From the NCBI GenBank assembly GCA_018524725.1, contig JAEUWP010000556.1, forward strand, positions 1-64,000: a stretch of 64,000 nucleotides of DNA, read 5' to 3'. A program made the translations under genes and the position numbers. Below are positions 10,714-22,439 of this stretch, piece after piece. Numbering within the stretch: the stretch's first letter is position 1; every line of letters begins with the position of its first letter. The DNA comes from Podaxis mareebaensis. Taxonomy: Eukaryota; Basidiomycota; Agaricomycetes; Agaricales; Agaricaceae. The notes beneath the pieces are model-generated. The model was not told where the DNA came from, did no database searches, and saw only the letters and a list, made by a program, of their open reading frames with translations.

Positions 10714-12758
10714 ATGCTCAACTCGATAGGCTTTTCCTTCTCCATTCTACTCGCCTCTGCTTCTTTTGTCTCCGCGACATCCCAATGCAATGTAACGATC
10801 AACGACACTGATCCATCGATACTCTACTGGCCTCCAACGTCCTGGACTTTGATCACAGCCAGTACCGACGACGAAACTCAATTACAGCACAAAGTCTGCA
10901 TCCCCGACCCAGGCGCGACATATCACATTGCACTTTCAAACCCTTCGGGAGAGGGAGGGGAGGAACCAACCAGGGTGGTCCGGTTTACTCACCCCGATTC
11001 CGGCAACGAAAACGATGATTGGCCAACACGAGCTCGATCGTCAATGCCTCATCGACGAATGGGAGGTGAAAGCGCTGAGTCGGATGCTATGGCACAGGGC
11101 CGCTCTGAAAGTCTGTTTTGGCCAATGACACTCCGGTTCAAATTTATTGGTGAGTACCTGCCTCACTGCTTTATACCGAGGTATTGCCTCTTAGTCCGCT
11201 GCTCAACTGTTGTTTTTGGTTTCTAGGCTCCGCTGTATACCTATTTGGTGCCCCTCTATATTCACTCCCAACAAATGCCGCATCGACGCCAGGTGTCGCG
11301 TTCGCCATCGACGGCGAACAATTGCAAGCCTTGATTTCCACTGCCGAAGACACAGAGGGATCCTTGTCGTGTTCCATGAATGAACCGATATTCTCGCATA
11401 CCGGCCTCTCAGATGACCATGAACACGAACTTGTGGTGACTGTTTCGCCAAGCACATCATTTCTTTTGGACCACCTTGTCTACACGCGCCCCGCTCGACA
11501 CAACGCTTCTGCATACTATCTCCCTACGATACCAACAATTACCCCACCAGCTAGTGCTCTACACGCGACCCTCGGGCCAAGAGCAGAAGAAGCTTCGTAA
11601 GTCCTTCAATCCATCATCTTCGGACAAATTTCATCCCGATAATCCCACCTCCTCGTGCCCTTCCCTCGACTAAACAACTGATTGACATGCTCCCCCCGTT
11701 CTTTTTCACTCCCCCGAACCAATCCATGCATCTTTTCGCGCTTCTCTTTGCTCCGCGTTCATTCAACTCACACTCACTTCGGTAGACTCGCCACTGATGC
11801 CTCGAAGAAGAAACACAGCGTTACAACATTTGCAGCAGCCGTCGGCAGTGTCGTCGGTGTCCTCGCCATTGTCTCCCTTGCAGTAGCACTCAGCATCATC
11901 CGCCGTCGCCGCCTCGCCAAGCTTCGCGACCGTGAAGAATCACGCTCCCCTAGAGGGAGTCCAAGACCCCATATCCGTGCACGAAGAATCTCATCTAGCT
12001 CTTCCTCTTCTGCTTCTTCGTCGTCATCATCGCTCCATACCGATGCTTCCGAGGATTCACCCAATACAAACCTGAATAGGATCGATAGTGGTGGTGTGAT
12101 CCAGATGGAGGGACCTGCGCCCTTTGTGCCGAGGTTCTTCCCTGGAACGACGGTGTTGCCTTCGAGCCAGCATCTACTGCCGTTACCCCCGCCACCGCCT
12201 CGAACTGCGAGGTCAAGTGTGGATATTGCTGAGCAAGATCCACCCCCTTATGATGCTTCCATTGCTTCACCTCCGATATCATCTTCGAATGTTGACGGAG
12301 CTTCGACAAACCGCACCTCGACGTTACCTTTAACAGACCATTCACACCCCCTTTCACGCTTAGATATCCTCAGCACTACTCATACAGACTCACCCACGAA
12401 CCATCATCATAATAACGACGCGCTCGATGTTGGTACCAACGAGGAGTACTCATACGCCGACATTCCTCCGCCCACACCTCCACCTTTACTTTCACGTCCT
12501 CCTTCACCTCTTCCTCTTTCACATCATTCTGCTGGGTCTCCTTCACGTTCCCTAGATATTCCGACTCCGTCGCTATCATCACTGCCGCCACAACCGTTGC
12601 AATCAAGAAGCCCTTCACCAGCCCCACCTTCGCCACTTCCACCTTCACCTCCGCCTCCTCCGTCACCGTCTCTTTCTCCGTCATCGAGGAGGACTCCTTC
12701 ATCCACCCCTCCTTCACCTGCGCCAGCGCAACCTAGGAGTCCCCCTGGGCTGACTTGA
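10714..12758 (+). CDS. Type I membrane protein with signal peptide and long Ser/Pro-rich cytoplasmic tail
   Basis: Exons 10714-11149, 11227-11596 and 11786-12758 close in frame at 592 residues. A signal peptide (MLNSIGFSFSILLASASFVSA) is followed by an extracellular region of about 260 residues with few Cys and several Asn-X-Ser/Thr sites. It includes SAVYLFGAPLYSLPTN, a motif seen in a large family of uncharacterised basidiomycete membrane proteins. After an SKKKH linker comes one transmembrane helix (AAAVGSVVGVLAIVSLAVAL) with an RRRR stop-transfer patch. The remaining ~280 residues are Ser- and Pro-rich and probably disordered. Sensor or adhesion roles are possible but nothing here proves one. 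The second intron (189 nt) is longer than its neighbours. The first exon has an unremarkable frame from 10980 to 11149, and an extra unrecognised intron there cannot be excluded. Confidence 0.78.
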
Positions 12759-13500
12759 AGTTGATTGTGGGACTTGGACTTGTGGATGATAAATATGGCA
12801 CTTTTGGGCCTCAAGTGAAAAGATAGAATGGAAAGGATCGTTGCTTTCTTAGCGATGAATTCCATGGTCTGTATTGAGGGAACTAGTATTATGTACATGA
12901 ACGGTTTTTTCCCCTGAGGTGTGGGTTGTGTGCGTGGTTTTATGTATGAGTAATGTTAATTTGTTGGAGATTGGAATTATGTTTTGCTTGGCCTTGGCCT
13001 CGTGGGAGCTGGTATTTTGGTCTTTAGACTATAGGGATAGTGCGACATACGAATGATCGTGGTTCCCGGTGAAAGTATATCACAAGACTAGTTGCTTCCT
13101 TAATGTGATACTTGAGAGTTGTACGATAAAAAATATCGTGTACGGCGGAGATAACTGAGAACAGTGCATAGGCAACGTGTAAATCACTGGGTACTTATAG
13201 ATATACATGAGGCTGAATACAGTGCCGCTAGGCACTTACTGACGACTAGAAGAACACAATTTAGACACTGTCAGAGGCCTTGCCTATCTATCCCAAAATC
13301 CACCATCCTTCATTGAATTGGAGCGGCCCAGGAACAATCCATACCGATAGGGGCTAGGCAAAGAACGTGCATTAATCCTTAGTTCATCGCTCTCCCTACC
13401 GGAGTTCAGTGGGACGATACTGCACTGAGAGAACTGCATACGTAACCAACGATTTCCTCGTCGTAATAATCCAAATCACTAACTGAATCTTGAGGTCTGT
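12759..13500. other. Intergenic, no gene seen
   Basis: About 740 bp downstream of the membrane-protein gene and upstream of the decayed DUF5648 copy. Only short chance frames occur. I see no TATA-plus-ATG pair or tRNA here. Confidence 0.6.
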
Positions 13501-13950
13501 TATGCAGGTCGTGATACCGCCGTTCCCTTCTGAAGTGCACTGTGGAATGGAGCTGTCACTGACCACTCCTACGCGACCGACACCCCCCAGACGAATAGCA
13601 CCATCAAAAACTTGGGTAAGACTTGGAAGGTTATGAGGGTCTTGTTTTCACCACGCAGGCCTCCGGAATGGTACCTCTCTACCGCGCTTGAAACGATCCA
13701 GCCGGCAACTAGTTCTGTGCCACATCCGAATACGAATTCGGAACTGTTGTCGATAGATTTGGTTCCCGTCAGTGAAGGAATCAAAGGCTATGTGTTTTCG
13801 AAGCAGCGGTGCGGGGCTGTCCCACTCTATCGCCTGTACAACGCACACTGGTGATTGACCATGCCTATACTGTAAGCGCTGCTGAACAGGACGTCACTCA
13901 GGTATGGATATGCGAGTGAAGGAATTGCGGGGTACGTCTTGCTGCCGTGA
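13501..13950 (+). pseudogene. Decayed DUF5648-repeat gene
   Basis: Pieces of the three-repeat DUF5648 pattern appear in order but in changing frames. They are TDHSYATDTP near 13560, EGLVFTTQASGMVPLYRA near 13640-13680, EGIKGYVF and CGAVPLYRLYN near 13780-13840, DHAYTVSAAEQD near 13860-13900, and YGYASEGIAGYVLLP ending with a TGA at 13948-13950. Stops (one directly after the last YNAH motif) and frame changes separate the pieces, and no single splice model rescues them. No signal-peptide exon is recognisable upstream. The order and content match the intact cluster members at 15.6-19 kb, so this is a broken paralogue of the same cluster. Confidence 0.75.
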
Positions 13951-15573
13951 GAGGTCATAGTTCAGGATGGTTATGTACCCGTATCCGTAAAGTTTCGAAG
14001 CCGTAAAGTTTCGAAGTCGTAAAGAAAGTGTTTCAAGCGGGGAGAGAATCCGAGAAACAGTTGTTCAAGTAGGGTCTCTGACCTCTGAGTATTGGGAATT
14101 TGAATTGGGAAGCTGACCACGATAGGTGCGCAGAGACGAACGCACCTTTTCGAAAAGCTTGGTGCTGAGGAGGGAGACGAGTGTCAGGTCGATGAGAGCA
14201 GGTAGACAGTGAGGACCCCAATGGAGTCTGTTAAGAATCATGGCAGCAGACCACCCAGGGAGCAAGAATATTTTGAGAAAGAAGGACAAAATCGACTAAG
14301 AGGAGGGGGTATCTCGGCGATGGCGGTGGTTGTGCAGATTGTACCATCCGACATACATGGCCCGTGATGATTCCATCGGTACTGTAATACAAATTATTGA
14401 TTAGCGATTCTGAATTCCGAGCAAGACGTAGTTTTAAGGTGGCTGCATATAGCATGATATCAAGTCCAGAAGAGTCACGGTTAAGCCACTCGCGTTGAAG
14501 AAAACGAATCCAACCCCGCCTGCGAAGTGATTGTCAAAGCGTCGATTGAACGAATGTCAAGTTTTGGCAGCGGTGTGTGATGTACTGAGAGAGAAAGTCG
14601 ATATTGAATGGATGGGCAAGTTGTGCAGTTGTGCGGGTATATGCCGGACCGTGACTAAGTTACGTCAAATCATACGGTGGTGCACTAATGACCCTGAGCA
14701 TATTTTTGCGCACACGCTGCACTTACGAGGAACCCCTTGTCAGTTTGCTCTGATAAACTTGTCTGGCTTTTATCACTTTCGCCTCTTTTACTCATCTTTC
14801 TATGCCTATATGCCCATTGAAATGTGGCTGTCGTGCCGAAAGATGCTAGATCCCACCTAGAATTATTTTGCACCGTGAACTTCGCGACCGGAGTAGGATG
14901 GACTTCGTATCAGTCCAGCACCACGACTGAAACATCTTCCAGGCGTCAATCCCCATATTTTCCTGACCATCCCCACGGTGTCTCTCGGCATTCTTCGTCT
15001 TTATCCTCCGCGAACGTGGAAATATCCTCGGATTTTCGACGAGTCGGTAACCGTGAGTTTTCTACGTAATGCATCCCGGTTGGCGTAGCTCAATGTCATT
15101 GATGAGACCCAAAATAGGTGTTTCAGCCCACAGATCCACTCGAGGGCGTCTGCCGTGCTCCCAAAGTTGGCGCTGAAAGCGGTGAAACCTCATCCATCGA
15201 CACACCATAATCGTGATTTTCGTTCGATCTTCGACGTCTCGTGAACCTGCTGTTGATTGTTACGGGCTTCGGACAGGGTGTACATTTACTTGAACCAAGA
15301 TTTCACGCGTTCACAACCACGCTGTGCAAAACTAAATCTTCTTTCGACAACCTGAGTGGATCACTTTCGTCAAATTGGGGTCAGTCTCGTTGCTCAACAA
15401 AATTTGCTGGAAAAGTATTACGATCGCAAGGTGTTGCCGAAAACCACTAACTATTGAAGTGATGGTGATACACTGCCTTTTCTTCCGAAGAACATGGACA
15501 CCGATGAAATGGAACGAAACCTGGAGGAGTCGCCCCATATTCTACGACCTACAGGATCCACTGGTTCCTTGAG
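13951..15573. other. Intergenic, one short tandem repeat, no gene seen
   Basis: About 1.6 kb between the decayed and the first intact DUF5648 gene. Near its left end (13985-14025) a 16-bp unit, CCGTAAAGTTTCGAAG, is repeated twice and a bit. Open frames of 60-110 codons exist on both strands but show no domain, signal peptide or consistent splice signals. Confidence 0.55.
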
Positions 15574-15580
15574 TATTTAA
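15574..15580 (+). promoter_or_regulatory. TATA-like element of DUF5648 gene 1
   Basis: TATTTAA lies 49 nt before the ATG at 15623. The other two intact genes of the cluster have TATA words 50-65 nt before their ATGs, which supports a shared promoter design. Confidence 0.45.
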
Positions 15581-15622
15581 CCTGAGCCAGACAGTGACTT
15601 TTCACTCATAACCTCGTCCAGC

Positions 15623-16570
15623 ATGCGTTTCAAGCTCTCTTTCGTCTCTCTCTACTTGGCATCGGTCGCGGTGGCTACTGCCGTACCCAACAGTAACCTG
15701 TATTACGGCGGATCTGGCACTTCCGAGGCCGGCTCTACCAGTACCATTACTCAACTAGGGCCCCACTCGTCTGGACCGTCCACCCAGGACCTCAGTCTTC
15801 TGGTGCCCCGCATGGAGGACCTCAATCCACTGGTTCCTCTGTTGGACGAGGATACCAGCCTTCCGGTGTTCCTCATGGCACTGGCACTCCCGGCGGGGAA
15901 GGGGCTTGCGCTTCTACTACAGTCACAGTGGCGCTTGAGCCGGGACCTACTGAGCCAGTGACAACCGCGAAGTCGGTGGCCACCCCTCCTCCGCCTTCTC
16001 CTTCGTCTCCTCCACCCCCTCCACCCCCTCCTCCTCCGCCACCGCCACCACCGCCACCACTGAGTTTTCGTAACCCGCACTTAGAAGACCAACTTATTCA
16101 CTCATCACACTTTCTAGCCCGATCCATGTGTGCAGGCTTGTGCACAGGCAGTTCCTTTGCTTCGAGCATACAATGCTGCATGGACTGATCACTTCTACAC
16201 TCCCGGTGCCCAAGACATGAACAACGCAATTGCACTGGGATACAGCCCTGAAGGCTCTCCTGGTCTTGTCTTTGCCAATCAAGTCCCAGGGTCGACCCCC
16301 TTCTTCTGTGCTGTCAACGACCAGTGGCATGACCACTTCTACACTACCTCTCCGCCCGACCTTGCCGTTGCTGTCGGACAGCCCGGATATCACCAGGAGA
16401 ACAATGGCTTCTTGTATCCTGTCTCTCAGTGTGGAGCTATTCCACTCTTCCGTTTGGTCAATGACCAGGTACACGACCATTTCTATACGTCTTCTCCTGC
16501 CGAAAGGGATGGTGCTACTGCTGCGGGGTATCACTATGAAGGCATTGCTGGGTATATTTTACCTAACTGA
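15623..16570 (+). CDS. Secreted DUF5648-repeat protein 1, with Pro/Gly/Ser linker
   Basis: The signal peptide is MRFKLSFVSLYLASVAVATA. A Gly/Ser/Pro/Gln-rich linker follows, and then three DUF5648-type repeats, each built on the pattern Y/L-R-x-Y-N ... DHFYT ... GY ... EG ... GY. The last exon (16118-16570) is secure and begins PDPCVQACAQAVPLLRAYN. The 5' part is not. A frame-closing model is 15623-15740, 15788-15957, 16118-16570 (246 residues), but a later donor near 15976 also closes. The 48-nt interval 16070-16117 cannot be joined in phase to the polyproline frame before it. The CCT/CCA-rich run at about 15985-16060 is therefore more likely intronic pyrimidine tract than a polyproline domain. 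The function of DUF5648 is not established. Secretion is inferred from the signal peptide. Confidence 0.8.
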
Positions 16571-16890
16571 CCAATAGATAGCCTATTTGTCAGGTGGTCT
16601 GCCGTTATGGACAGTAGTTATTTTCTCGGACTCTTTTACGATTTGTAGTGCTTAATTTTCCCATTAACATGTTCTGACACTTCTCGAGCGATATTCGCCA
16701 GCGGCGGCGCTCAATATGCGCGCAGGATGGCATTCTGGGCCAGGAACTCACCTGTCATGTTGGGCTTATGCGCAGATATTTGCTCCGATTGGCCAGCTCG
16801 ACATACCTTGAGTTTACCGGACTGATTTCTATACGCTTTTTGATGTCCTTGCTCTCATAACAGCCCTCGAGCGCCCAGTGTCAGAATAGA
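16571..16890. other. Intergenic between DUF5648 genes 1 and 2
   Basis: Short spacer with no coding frame of interest. Near its right end, TTGCTCTCATAACAG (16849-16863) matches 15 of 15 bases at 19396-19410, downstream of the last cluster member. This suggests that promoter DNA was copied along with the genes. Confidence 0.5.
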
Positions 16891-16897
16891 TATATAT
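16891..16897 (+). promoter_or_regulatory. TATA-like element of DUF5648 gene 2
   Basis: TATATAT lies 65 nt before the ATG at 16956, matching the placement in the neighbouring paralogues. Confidence 0.5.
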
Positions 16898-16955
16898 GCA
16901 CCTGTACACCCCTCAGGTTCAAGCGTTGAACTCCAGCCCTGATCACTTCAGAACT

Positions 16956-17531
16956 ATGCGTCTTCTTCCCTTCGTTTGTCTTTCTGCGGTGTTCATTGCA
17001 CCTACCCTTGCAGTACGACCAGTTCCCCACACCGTTGGGTGCTATGGCAAACTGAATTACATATTTTCTTAGGCCCCAGCGGCTTGTGCACCTCGCTCTA
17101 GTGCCGCTCCATTCTGGCGTGCATGGAGTCCTGGCGCCACAGACCATTTTTACACGACCAATACAGCAGAGATGAACAATGCCGTCCAGCGCTTGGGGTA
17201 CAACTTCGAAGGCAATACTGGGTTTATTTTTCCCAGTCCTAGTGATGGCGCAGTGCCTCTCTATCGTACTTGGAATGGTGGGATCAGAGACCACTTCTAC
17301 ACCACGTCCTATCCAGAATCCCGGAATGCTATCAACAATTTAGGCTACAGTGACGAGGGAATTGCTGGCTATGTGTACAGCTCACCACAATGCGGGGCTG
17401 TCCCACTGTATCGTATGTACAGCGGGGGGGCGACGGACCACTTCTATACTACCAATGCTGCTGAACGGGACAACGCCGCTCGAAATTTGGGATATTCATA
17501 TGAGGGAGTTGCAGGGTATGTCTTGCCGTAG
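16956..17531 (+). CDS. Secreted DUF5648-repeat protein 2
   Basis: This is the cleanest member of the cluster. Exon 1 (16956-17012) encodes exactly the 19-residue signal peptide MRLLPFVCLSAVFIAPTLA. A phase-0 intron of 60 nt follows, with GTACGA donor and TTCTTAG acceptor. Exon 2 (17073-17531) gives 152 residues, 171 in total. The mature protein starts APAACAPRSS and consists of three DUF5648 repeats of about 47 residues, each with a TDHFYTTN-type core and an LGYxxEGxxGY end. The final repeat ends GYVLP at the stop. No other domain is attached, so the repeat module is the whole mature protein. It is probably secreted; the ligand or role is unknown. It has no long linker, unlike gene 1. Confidence 0.9.
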
Positions 17532-18245
17532 TGAGATACCATATAGGAATAGTTAGGGCGTGTGTTTGTGCGTCTATCTTGACTTTGTAAAGAGAATGTT
17601 GCGAATACCTAGGACAAGTTATCTGGGAAGCTACGGCCGAAGTACTTCCTCCGACCCTCTGAGATCTGAACATTTGCTAGAAGCCTGATGGCAGCAATCT
17701 CCCAAAAAACTAACGCTAGCCTCGGAGGTCGGGAGTGTGGGTGTCAAAATATGCACCACGAGGTGCCCAGTCGAGACTCGAGGCTGCTTGCTGGTGACTT
17801 AAACAACGGAGAGGCTAGACTAAGATGGGATCGACGCGATGTGTTTATTCTGTCTATTTTTATCCCTGAATTTGAACAGAGTCTTGGAATTTTGCTTGCA
17901 GCTTTATCATTCGTTTTGCATTTGTTGCAACAAGAGTGCTCAGACATAGGCTGTGTTCGCTTATTGCGGAGTCTGGACCAAACATTTGCTGTGTTTATTT
18001 CGACCATTCACCATCTCCGTCAATGGAATCGAAATACAACGGTTCTAATAGCCCTTTATTGCCCATTTCTTAAGGGGTAACCCGAAATCCCTAGAAGCGG
18101 TCATGATCTTTGCCTGGCATTGACATCCGCTACACAGCTCTCCGGAGAGCACGCAGGCCGGTATAAACGCGCTTAGTGTCACCACACCATGTCAGAAATT
18201 CTCCCATTCCACTCTCATGCTTCCCAGGATCGGCGATGCTTAGGG
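17532..18245. other. Intergenic between DUF5648 genes 2 and 3
   Basis: About 710 bp. A 130-codon frame at 17688-18080 and its antisense shadow have no signal peptide, domain or splice context. I see nothing else. Confidence 0.55.
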
Positions 18246-18252
18246 TATATAA
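18246..18252 (+). promoter_or_regulatory. TATA element of DUF5648 gene 3
   Basis: TATATAA lies 50 nt before the ATG at 18296 and fits the common promoter layout of this cluster. Confidence 0.55.
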
Positions 18253-18295
18253 CAGTGGAAATTGGCGGGGGCAATCTTCAACAGGCCTGCCAGTC

Positions 18296-18968
18296 ATGCG
18301 ATTCACTACTTCTCTCATTGCCCTCTCTTTCGCGTCTGTTATCCTGGCTATCCCTCAGGGTGCCAAGGAATCAGACTATGGACCGTATCACCATTATCCT
18401 GGGCATCATACCAAGCCAGTGCCCACTCCGAAGCCAACAGTCAGTACCAGACGACTGTACCATCAGCCAAGGTGTACTGTACTGACGGAGACATCGGCGT
18501 ACCTAGCCCATTCCCCCTTGTGCACCTCGCTCGCAGGCAGTTCCATTGCTTCGTGCCTATAATCCATCTATCACAGACCATTTCTACACTGCCAATGCTC
18601 AAGAAATGGATAATGCTGTCAATGCACTGGGCTATCAACGTGAGGGACCCCCTGGCCGCGTTTTTCCTACCCAAGTACGGGACACTGTCCCATTGTATCG
18701 TGGTTACAATCCCCAAATTCAAGATCATTTCTACACAACCAACGAGCAGGAGATGAACAACGCCGTGCAGAACTTGGGTTACAGCCGAGAAGGAATTGCG
18801 GGTTACGTGTATCCTGAAGCCAAGTGTGGTGCCATACCGCTCTATCGCGCGTACAACCCGCAGATTACGGATCACTTCTACACCAGTGGTGCTGCTGAGC
18901 GCGACAATGCAGTTAACAGGTTGGGATATGCAAATGAGGGAATCACTGGCTACATTGTGCCTGTTTGA
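18296..18968 (+). CDS. Secreted DUF5648-repeat protein 3, with short His/Pro/Tyr linker
   Basis: Exon 1 starts MRFTTSLIALSFASVILA, a signal peptide, and continues into a Tyr/His/Pro-rich linker (DYGPYHHYPGHHTKP). The last exon, 18507-18968, begins PIPPCAPRSQAVPLLRAYN and carries three DUF5648 repeats with DHFYT cores and LGYxxEG ends. It stops after GYIVPV. The intron must be phase 0, as in gene 2. Donors at 18419 (GTGCCC) and 18440 (GTCAGT) both close the frame and give 194 or 201 residues. A good branch point (CTGAC) lies about 22 nt before the acceptor. The Cys before the first repeat is conserved in all three intact members. Confidence 0.86.
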
Positions 18969-21900
18969 GTTTTCATAGGTAGCATACGATTGTAACGCAT
19001 TTCGGCTATATCGTAACCGAAGTTCGAAATAGCACCCACTGAGAGTTTGAGCCAAAAAGAGGGCACTTCAAATCTTCAGACTTTGGCATAGTAGAAATCG
19101 TACAGACTAATACCAAAGGTGCTTGTGACAGAAAAGCAGCCAAGCGAAAGGACAATGATAGGCGGAGAAAATATAACGTTCGACCATGCCTCCCTGCTGG
19201 CAGAAATGCGTACAATTTACAGCGGTGAAGACAGCACAACGCCAATGGGCCTATTGTGGGTGACTCGGACGAGAAGGCATCTTTTATACGTTCATATGGG
19301 CAAAAGAAATCGCTGGCGGTAGTTTGGTTGCAAAACAGACTTTGGGAAGTAATGGCCAAATTAGATCGTCGTAGGTTGTTACCTTGCTAGGCAATTTGCT
19401 CTCATAACAGGCCTCGGAGGGCGGGTCAACTTTAGCAGGAAATTTGTGGTTCAGGCAACTCGTGGATCAAACGAGCGGAGAGTACAATAGAGATGGGGGT
19501 CGAAGAGCCCGTATGAACCCAGATGGAGATACGAGTCGTGGAAGCCAAATGAAAACGGGGGTGGCAGTGCCAGCGCAGTTCAAGTCGATTGAGTCAATTG
19601 AGTCAGTTGGTTGTTAAAGAGCGGAAGAGGTAATCCGGATGACTAGACAAGTTACACAAGTGATACAAGCAGCTGCGGTTCCGAGTGGCCGAGCAATACC
19701 CCGGGGCTCCAACATAGTTACACCGGTCAAGGTGGTAAGACTCGTCAGACTGGTGCGAACACCAAAACACTTGGGCAGGGCCTATTCCTGGGACCCCGAT
19801 GATTCAAGAGGAGGTGACATGAGTTTGTCCATCGTAATATGCTGTTAAGCCTGGTGTCTTTACGTGGCAGCGTGTTGGGCGGGAGGTGCAGTAATAGGGC
19901 TGTGGAAGTTCGCCGGTGGTCATGTTGGTGAGATAATGACGGTGTCGGTATGCCACCCTTGTCAGCATATCATAACTGCGCACTGGAGCAGGAGCGCCGG
20001 GCCATTATATCCCGGGGAACAACCACCGTTTGCCATATAACAAGCCTATGTCATTCCGTCATGAGGGAATTCAAACGCTCACAACGCCTGTCCGAATTAC
20101 CCGAGACTCATAATGTTGGACATCTCAGCAGAGTTACGGGGATGTATCCGTACGTCACTAATTTGTAGGAGGGTTCCCAAACCGCAGTCAAGTCTGGAGT
20201 CATGTGGAGCGGTGATACAAGTTATACTTGGCTAGGGACATCAATGCGACGGTCAGGTTGACGCCCTTGTCATTGGTCAACTGTGACCTCGATGGCTCCT
20301 GAAATACCATTGCGTTTGCACAAAGCTGTCATTCGATTTTTTAACGTTAACTTGATTATTTCTGCAGTAAACAAGACCATGGAAACAAGGCGGAAGTCGA
20401 TGATTCGTAGACATAGAATGCTTGCTGCGGAATAACCTATCATTGTTGTCTGAGTCAGCGATGAAATGACACTGGAGTTTGCTGGAACAAGGACAGTGCA
20501 TCTGATTGACTTGGAGTCGGGTAATGTTCGGTCTTGGATGAAGTACATCCTAACCGGCTTGCTGGGAAAAAAGGTAAGGACTGGGTGCAGAAACCTAGCA
20601 TTCGGAACTGCCAGCCCTTCATTTTTGTGAAGCACCCACCAAAGCTATCCAATCCATAGTTATGCGGGGAGGGTGCCTTGAGAGATACTATGCATGTGTT
20701 CCTACCTGCTATTTACGCCGAAGGGTTCCGCGGACAAACGAGTGAGCAGTGGTGGGCGATGACTGACCAGCGTTCAAACAAGCCAAATGGGGAATTTTCA
20801 GAGCATTAGTCCCATGAATATGGCTTGGAACGAAACAAGCTATTGGTGTCAGCAAGGCATGGACGAGGTGGTGCTTGGAGTAGGTGGAAGAGTAGCGGTG
20901 TCGCCGGAAACTGGGCGGAAACCGGTGTACGGATACGTTATCGGCTTGGGTTTATTTGGTTATGGTGTTTTGAAACCTGAGGCCTGCGGCCTGAAGCTGA
21001 AGGCTAAGGCTTGAGGCTTGAAATTTAATAAATTAGTAGGGATACCTAACTTCCCGTTTTCGTCCGAGTTCAATGAGGTACGTTTCAGAAGAAGAATGGT
21101 TTTACATTTTTCCAAAACTTACGCGCCGGCACCGTGAATGATCCACATTCCGGAGTTGCTAGCAGTTGGCTAGCAGCGGATAAAGAAACTTAGTCACGGT
21201 TGTAAGTATCTGCTCGAATGACCATCTTAATCCATTTGGACTCGCATTATACTTATTTGGCCGTGGACTCGGACTCGTGGCCGAACACTTTTGTGCTGTC
21301 AATCACAGCGCTATTTTCTCTGGGTGGGAATCCGGCTAGGGGATTTGAGTACCTGGGCTGCCAAAGCAACACCCTCCGTATTAGCAAATTAGCTGTGGGG
21401 AAGGCACTTAATTTATTGGCAGCGCTGCGTTGTAAGGCGATACTTTGGACGCCTCGTGGCGCCGCAAGATTCTCAAAGGAGTCAGCGACCCTAGACCGTG
21501 CCCTCACTTGGAGCGGCCAGCAACCAGGAGATGGCTACTCATTGGCGTGATTCGATGTACCGAGTCATTCGACGAATGCGAGTTGAGGTGTTTCGGGCTT
21601 CGGTCTGCCAGTGATCGACTGCCCCTTTGGTACTTTTCCTAATGGAAGTTAGCGGCTACATAACCGATAATCGATAATCCTTGAAGTTATTTGATCCGTT
21701 CCATTCTGGTGTGTTTTTGGTCCGTGAGGGCGTAGCACGTGTCCCGGTTAGGTGTCCTTCAGCTGCTCAGTACCTTCAACAAGAGCGTATATTGTGGAAT
21801 GGAAGGGCGTCCGCGAAGCCATACAGTCAACACGAAATACTACCTAAAACAGCTGGGTGCTGGTGCAGTGCAATTTCTGACTCGGTGCCTCGTGTTCCAA

Positions 21901-22439
21901 ATCATAATCAAGATCCACATCAGGTCCTTGGCTCCTGTGCGTAGGCTAATGAAAGACTGGGAAGAACCTACCAGAGCACAAATTCCAGCGAGTATTCAGT
22001 CACATCGGGTCGTGGAAACGTGGATCTGATCATTCACGAAACTCTGGAATTAAAGTGCCTTGTTTCTAGTATAATGCAGAGTCTGAATCCCTGTTTCTCG
22101 ATGGCCCTCCGGCCAATTCATGAGAATAGTTCGGGGAGGCTGTTCTGAAACGGATAGGAATCGAAGAGTAGATCAGGCCAGAGCAGACCTGCATTCTTCT
22201 CGGACCTTCGCCGCAATCGGAACAACGACAGTATCCCAAGAGTTAATAAAGGACAGAAGGCGCCCACAGCCATACACATTTATACGTGTTGCTGTTAGTG
22301 CACATTGTCATCTGACCTTCTCACGCCCTTACTCTGAGCGCCTCTGTAGAACTCAACAGCGCTGCGCCTCGCTTATGTATGGGATTGCATCGCTGATATA
22401 AAGAGTATTCCATTTGCATCGTTTCTTACCCACCCAAAC
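18969..22439. other. Gene-free 3.5 kb
   Basis: No frame here has a signal peptide, domain or convincing splice chain. The copy of the promoter word TTGCTCTCATAACAG at 19396-19410 may mark the remains of a further DUF5648 unit, but I found no repeat coding near it. At 20973-21022 there is a degenerate run of AGGCYTGxGGC-type units. The last ~150 bp before 22440 presumably hold the promoter of the kinase gene. Confidence 0.5.

Noticed and set aside
15928..16188. Polyproline ORF reported as a coding exon of DUF5648 gene 1
   Set aside because: Its frame cannot be joined in phase to the following exon; it is better read as intron pyrimidine tract plus linker.
17688..18080. 130-codon plus-strand frame between DUF5648 genes 2 and 3
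   Set aside because: No signal peptide, repeat motif or homologous feature; the composition looks non-coding.
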